In this document: in pieces, positions 5,075 through 8,439 of the stretch
Position numbering within the stretch: position 1 is the first letter of the stretch
Layout of the letters: every line of letters starts with the position of its first letter
Assembly (NCBI GenBank): GCA_018224315.1
Contig: JAGTVF010000061.1
Span: 1-8,439 of the forward strand
DNA: 8,439 nt
Direction of reading: 5' to 3'
Source of the DNA: Desulfobacterales bacterium
Lineage (GTDB): Bacteria; Desulfobacterota; Desulfobacteria; Desulfobacterales; Desulfosalsimonadaceae
Notes under the pieces: model-generated
Told to the model about the DNA's origin: nothing
The model's database searches: none
The model's input: only the letters and a program-made list of their open reading frames with translations
Program-made: the position numbers and the translations under genes

Positions 5075-5857
5075 ATGGCGTATTCCATTGCACTGGCCGG
5101 CAAGGGCGGTACCGGTAAGACCACCACAGCCGGCCTGCTGATCAAATATTTGTTAAAAACCGATCGCAAACCCGTTTTGGCTGTTGATGCCGATTCCAAT
5201 GCCAACTTAAACGAGGTGCTCGGCCTGGAGATCACCGATACCGTGGGACAGGCCAGGGAAGACATGAAAAAGGGCAAGGTGCCCAGCGGGATGACAAAAG
5301 ACGTGTTCATGTCCATGCGCCTGGAGCAGGCGGTCATGGAATCCGGTGACTGCGACCTGGTGGTCATGGGACAGCCCGAGGGACAGGGCTGCTATTGCGC
5401 GGCCAACACCCTGCTGACAAACTTTCTTGATCGGCTCCAGGACAACTATCCCTATATTGTGATCGACAATGAGGCGGGCTTGGAACATATCAGCCGGATG
5501 ACCACCCACAATGTCGATGTCCTGCTGATTGTCACCGACGCCTCCCGGCGGGGGCTGCAGGCCGCGCTTCGGATCCATGAACTGGCACAGAGCTTAAACG
5601 TGGGTGTAGGCAGAAGCTACGTGATCATCAACCAGGTCAAATCCGGGGCGCCGGACCAGGCCATGGAAATGTTAAACGAAGCGGGTATTGAACTTGGCGG
5701 CGTTCTGCCCGAGGACGATACGGTCTATGATTATGATTTTCAGGGCCGGCCCATGATTGAACTGCCTGATGACAATCCGGTGGTCCTGGCTGCATATGAG
5801 ATGTTTGACAAAATCATGGAAACCGAAACTGAAAAGGCCAGTGGACATACCGTATAA
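5075..5857 (+). CDS. cooC: CooC-type nickel-insertion ATPase (CODH maturation)
   Basis: CooC is a MinD/SIMIBI-class ATPase that loads nickel into the C-cluster of carbon monoxide dehydrogenase. The 260-residue product has the deviant Walker A GKGGTGKTT (9-17), VDADSN (37-42) in the A' region, and IDNEAGLEH (130-138) in place of Walker B. QGCYCAA holds the CXC pair (C106, C108) that forms the metal site at the dimer interface in characterised CooC proteins. Length and motif order fit CooC/AcsF. A GAGGGAAAGG site (5055-5064) precedes the ATG by 10 bases. It heads a plus-strand group with a PrmA-like gene, a hydrolase and a sirtuin, but no CODH or ACS subunit gene is next to it, so the client enzyme must lie elsewhere. 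A related ATPase acting on another metal enzyme cannot be excluded. Confidence 0.88.
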   Translation: MAYSIALAGKGGTGKTTTAGLLIKYLLKTDRKPVLAVDADSNANLNEVLGLEITDTVGQAREDMKKGKVPSGMTKDVFMSMRLEQAVMESGDCDLVVMGQPEGQGCYCAANTLLTNFLDRLQDNYPYIVIDNEAGLEHISRMTTHNVDVLLIVTDASRRGLQAALRIHELAQSLNVGVGRSYVIINQVKSGAPDQAMEMLNEAGIELGGVLPEDDTVYDYDFQGRPMIELPDDNPVVLAAYEMFDKIMETETEKASGHTV

Positions 5858-5942
5858 CGATCTGCATATTTATTATCTCCGGGGCTGGGTGGCCAACGTG
5901 CCTGATGGACTGGGACCGGAATTTATCGGCAACTGGCAGTAA
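5841..5942 (+). pseudogene. N-terminal fragment of the prmA-like gene, ended by in-frame TAA
   Basis: A GTG at 5841 preceded by GAAAAGG begins 33 residues, with DLHIYYLRGWV near the start and FIGNW near the end, and then reaches TAA at 5940-5942. The same frame continues directly with SDAAFLFFTRPAESRVNALL and on into the methyltransferase domain at 6027-6659 with no shift. The fragment overlaps the cooC stop by 17 bases, as expected of the original start of a coupled gene. The simplest reading is one gene of about 272 codons interrupted by a nonsense codon (CAA or GAA to TAA by one base), or a base-call error at that position. Confidence 0.6.
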
Positions 5943-6026
5943 TCTGACGCGGCCTTTCTTTTTTTCACCCGGCCCGCGGAAAGCCGGGTAAATGCGCTGC
6001 TGCGGCGGCAGCCGGAACTCACGCTG

Positions 6027-6659
6027 GTGGATACCTTTCACATGTCCTATGCGGACTGGCACGGCGGTGAAATCAAACCGTTTGTGACAGACCGGTTTTA
6101 TGTGGCCCCGCCGTGGGCCGCCCCAGGCCGCGCTGACGACAGACTTCCCATTCTGCTCGATCCCGGGGTGGTATTTGGCGCGGGCACGCATCCCACAACC
6201 CAAAGCTGCCTGGAGGCCCTGGAAATCGTCTGGCAGCAGGGAGGTGCCGGGTCGGCTTTGGATCTGGGAACCGGAACGGGCCTGCTGGCCCTGGCCGCAG
6301 CCAGACTGGGCTGTTGCCGGGTGCTGGCAGTGGACAACAACGGCCTGGCCGTGCGCACCACCCGGGAAAATATCCGTGCCAACCGTTTGGATTCCCGGGT
6401 ACTGGCGGTCATTGCTGATGCCCGGGACCTGATGGCATGCCCGGTTGACCTTGTTATGGCCAATATTCATTTTGACATAATGCGACACCTGCTGGCATGC
6501 CCGGAATTTTATGAAAAAAAATGGTTCATTCTTTCGGGTCTTTTGCGAAGCCAGGCCCGGCAGGTCGAAGAGATGATTCATTACGGACCGGGCCGCATTG
6601 TCCAGCGGTGGATCAACGACGGTGTCTGGTACACGTTTCTCGGAGCGTGTACCGGCTGA
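6027..6659 (+). CDS. PrmA-like (ribosomal protein L11) methyltransferase, N-terminally truncated frame
   Basis: This SAM-dependent methyltransferase resembles PrmA, which trimethylates ribosomal protein L11. Visible motifs are FGAGTHPTTQSCLEAL (the PrmA-specific loop before motif I), LDLGTGTGLLALAAARLG (SAM-binding motif I), AVDNNGLAVRTTRENI (motif II) and DLVMANIHFDIM (the catalytic-loop region, like PrmA's NIL segment). The open frame has only a GTG start at 6027 with no convincing ribosome-binding site. The 5' part of the same frame (5841-5942 and on to 6026) encodes a PrmA-style N-terminal domain cut by TAA at 5940. If translated only from 6027 the protein would have 210 residues and lack the substrate-recognition domain (E. 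coli PrmA has 293). The methyltransferase domain itself shows no decay. The next gene begins 20 bases after its stop. Confidence 0.75.
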   Translation: MDTFHMSYADWHGGEIKPFVTDRFYVAPPWAAPGRADDRLPILLDPGVVFGAGTHPTTQSCLEALEIVWQQGGAGSALDLGTGTGLLALAAARLGCCRVLAVDNNGLAVRTTRENIRANRLDSRVLAVIADARDLMACPVDLVMANIHFDIMRHLLACPEFYEKKWFILSGLLRSQARQVEEMIHYGPGRIVQRWINDGVWYTFLGACTG

Positions 6660-6679
6660 GCCTTTTTCAAGGGGTGTTC

Positions 6680-7519
6680 ATGTATATCAAATGCTGGGGG
6701 TCCCGCGGATCCATTCCGGTTTCAGGCCGCGAGTTTCAAAAATACGGAGGAGACACCACCTGCATTGAAATCCGCACCCGAAGCGATGACCTGATTATCG
6801 TGGATGCCGGAACCGGCATCCGCAGGCTCGGCAACCAGTTGATCCGGGAAAACCGGCAGGCATACCACTTTATTTTCACCCATTCCCATTGGGATCACCT
6901 GATGGGTTTTCCCTTTTTCAAGCCGCTTTACGAGAAAACCTCCCGGATCATGATGCACCGATGCCCGTTTCCGGGCAAATACGTGGAAACCATTGTGACC
7001 AAGCTTATGCGGCCCCCGCTTTTTCCGGTCCGGTATTCGGATCTGACCGCACAGGTGATTTACCGGGATGGATGCCCGGATGCCTTTGAGATCGGCTCTG
7101 TAACCGTGACGCCCATTTCCCTGAGCCATCCCAACGGCGGGTGCGGATATAAATTTCAGGAAGACGGCAAGACCTTTGTTTTTCTCACCGATAATGAACT
7201 GGGTTTCGTGCACCCCGGCGGATGCCGGCATGCCGATTATGTGCGCTTTTGTGAAGGCGTGGATCTGTTGATTCATGATGCGGAATTCAGCCCCGGGGAA
7301 TACAGCAGAAGCATCGAATGGGGGCATTCCTCGTGCATGCATACCCTGCGCATGGCCATGGAGGCCCGGGTGAAATCCCTGGGCCTGTTTCATCTCAATC
7401 AGGACCGGACCGATGACCAGATGGATGAACTGGTGGCCGGATGCCGCCGGGTGCTTTCAGACAATGCTTCGCAAATCGATTGTTTCGGCGTCAGCCGGGA
7501 CATGACTTTTGAATTATAG
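6680..7519 (+). CDS. Metallo-beta-lactamase-fold hydrolase
   Basis: The 279-residue protein opens with MYIKCWGSRGSIPVSG and KYGGDTTCIEI, a start typical of the MBL-fold subgroup related to PhnP and cyclic-nucleotide phosphodiesterases (COG1235). The metal-binding motif THSHWDH (67-73) gives H68, H70, D72 and H73. Further ligands are likely in SLSHPNGGCGYKF, FLTDNE and LIHDAEFSPGEY, with a late GHSS histidine. It is cytoplasmic, with no signal peptide, and probably binds two zinc, manganese or iron ions; the substrate is unknown. The frame is open back to 6521, but that overlaps the methyltransferase gene; ATG 6680 has AAGGGG five bases upstream and is where the fold begins. The sirtuin gene follows 6 bases after its stop, suggesting co-transcription. 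Confidence 0.88.
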   Translation: MYIKCWGSRGSIPVSGREFQKYGGDTTCIEIRTRSDDLIIVDAGTGIRRLGNQLIRENRQAYHFIFTHSHWDHLMGFPFFKPLYEKTSRIMMHRCPFPGKYVETIVTKLMRPPLFPVRYSDLTAQVIYRDGCPDAFEIGSVTVTPISLSHPNGGCGYKFQEDGKTFVFLTDNELGFVHPGGCRHADYVRFCEGVDLLIHDAEFSPGEYSRSIEWGHSSCMHTLRMAMEARVKSLGLFHLNQDRTDDQMDELVAGCRRVLSDNASQIDCFGVSRDMTFEL

Positions 7520-7525
7520 GCAGCA

Positions 7526-8287
7526 ATGGGGGAGCATATGAGAGAAGAGATCGCCAAAGCCGCCGAGTATCTGCTTGCATCCAGGCTTACCGTGGCGCTG
7601 ACAGGTGCGGGGATTTCCGTTGAAAGCGGAATCCCGCCGTTTCGCGGGCCGGGTAGTTTGTGGGAAAAATTTGATCCCATGGAATATGCCCATATCAACG
7701 CATTTTTAAAGGATCCGGAAAAAATCTGGAAAACCCTGATTGCCGAAATGCGGGATGTGCTGATGAATGCAGCGCCCAATGCCGGTCATTTCGGCCTTGC
7801 CCGGCTCGAGGAGCTGGGTCTGCTCGGCACTGTGATCACCCAGAATATCGACGGACTGCACCAGCGGGCCGGAAACACGGACGTAATCGAATTTCACGGC
7901 AATTTTGCCTGGTTAAGCTGCCTGGAATGCGGCATCCGCAAGGAGATTGGCCAGGTCAACGCCGCGGATATCCCCCCCAGATGTGACTGCGGCGGGATTT
8001 TCCGGCCGGACTGTGTGTTTTTCGGGGAACTCATCCCCCCGCAGGCCCTGGACCGGTCCCAGCAGGTATCGGCCCAATGCGATGTCATGCTTGTGGTGGG
8101 AACTTCGGCCACTGTCCAGCCGGCGGCCTACATGCCGGTTATCGCCCGGCAGCGGGGCGCCACGGTCATTGAAATCAACCCCGAACCCTCCCCCCTTACC
8201 GGAACCACCAGCCAGGTCCTTGTTCAGGGTAAGGCGGGAGAAGTGATGAATGAACTGATTTCCGCAGTGGAGTCCCTGAAAAAATAA
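7526..8287 (+). CDS. NAD-dependent protein deacylase, sirtuin family
   Basis: Sirtuins remove acetyl or other acyl groups from lysines using NAD+. The 253-residue product shows the full set of motifs: TGAGISVESGIPPFRG (26-41) for NAD binding, TQNIDGLHQRAG (106-117), the catalytic histidine H125 in EFHGN, zinc ligands C133, C136, C154 and C156, the FRPDCVFFGE segment (160-169) and VVGTSATVQPAA further on. The second zinc pair is CXC rather than the common CXXC. The length is usual for bacterial CobB-type enzymes. Two starts are possible: 7526, and an in-frame ATG at 7538 with GGGGGAG just before it, where the first helix of the fold begins. It follows the hydrolase gene by 6 bases. Acetyl-CoA-producing enzymes are frequent targets of such deacylases, a loose link to the CooC context. 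Confidence 0.92.
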   Translation: MGEHMREEIAKAAEYLLASRLTVALTGAGISVESGIPPFRGPGSLWEKFDPMEYAHINAFLKDPEKIWKTLIAEMRDVLMNAAPNAGHFGLARLEELGLLGTVITQNIDGLHQRAGNTDVIEFHGNFAWLSCLECGIRKEIGQVNAADIPPRCDCGGIFRPDCVFFGELIPPQALDRSQQVSAQCDVMLVVGTSATVQPAAYMPVIARQRGATVIEINPEPSPLTGTTSQVLVQGKAGEVMNELISAVESLKK

Positions 8288-8321
8288 AATCTCAAACCGG
8301 CAAGGATTCAATCGTTTTCAT

Positions 8322-8439
8322 ATGACAACCGTAACAAACGGGTGGGTGGTGGATGTGCACATGCCGCCGCCGTCCCTTGAAGATAACACCGCGGATGCCG
8401 ACCGCCTGAAAAAGGCCCTGGCCGTAAAAATCGGGACCG
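8322..8439 (+). CDS. Start of an unrecognised ORF running off the window
   Basis: From ATG 8322 the frame stays open to the window end (39 complete codons), starting MTTVTNGWVVDVHMPPPSLE and continuing with an Asp/Ala/Lys-rich amphipathic stretch. There is no good ribosome-binding site: the nearest AAGG (8302-8305) is 16 bases upstream. It starts 34 bases after the sirtuin stop on the same strand. The short N-terminal beta-alpha pattern is reminiscent of the N terminus of some FAD-dependent dehydrogenases (COG2509), but this is too little to assign. Confidence 0.45.
   Translation, partial: MTTVTNGWVVDVHMPPPSLEDNTADADRLKKALAVKIGT

Noticed and set aside
6521..6679. Longer N terminus for the MBL-fold hydrolase
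   Set aside because: It lies inside the methyltransferase gene in another frame, and the fold and a good ribosome-binding site begin at 6680.

Overview
The window looks like a chromosomal segment of an anaerobic, probably sulfate-reducing Desulfobacterota bacterium (Desulfobacterales-like). This is an inference from gene content and protein style: a PflX-type radical SAM protein, a CooC nickel-insertion ATPase of the kind used with CO dehydrogenase/acetyl-CoA synthase, a late cobalamin-pathway enzyme, a cytidylate-kinase-like protein and a flavodoxin-fold reductase, in GC-rich coding DNA with strong Shine-Dalgarno sites. No phage, CRISPR, rRNA or tRNA gene was seen.

Layout. 1-319 (minus): N-terminal part of a radical SAM protein, with its own promoter at about 351-379. 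320-837: intergenic region holding a perfect 26-bp stem palindrome (element A, 465-550), an AT-rich tract with two copies of a TACA-N4-TGTA motif 30 bp apart, and a sigma-54-type promoter at 760-775. 838-1569 (plus): exported beta-barrel outer-membrane protein of the TorF/TIGR02001 type. 1570-2229: about 660 bp without a gene, containing a strong hairpin after the porin-like gene, a second copy of the palindrome (element B, 1771-1858) and a 166-nt imperfect inverted repeat (1965-2130). 2230-2826 (plus): flavodoxin/NADPH-dependent FMN reductase family protein. 2989-3693 (plus): cytidylate-kinase-like protein behind a clear sigma-70-type promoter. 3690-4886 (minus): a two-gene unit, YjbQ-family protein then CobS, ending in a 4-bp convergent overlap with the kinase gene. 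5075-8287 (plus): CooC, a PrmA-like methyltransferase broken by an in-frame TAA, a metallo-beta-lactamase-fold hydrolase and a sirtuin, closely packed. From 8322 a further ORF runs off the window.

How genes may work together. CooC (nickel loading of CODH) and CobS (corrinoid completion) would both serve a Wood-Ljungdahl type C1 pathway. This is inference; no CODH/ACS subunit is in the window.

Most unusual signals. (1) Elements A and B share a 44-nt core at 43/44 identity, but the outer arms differ in sequence while staying self-complementary, including at least three paired compensatory changes. This points to selection on a folded DNA or RNA structure and I do not recognise the family. (2) The sigma-54 promoter with twin upstream palindromes, which predicts activator-dependent control of the outer-membrane protein. 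(3) The single in-frame stop in an otherwise well-preserved prmA-like gene.
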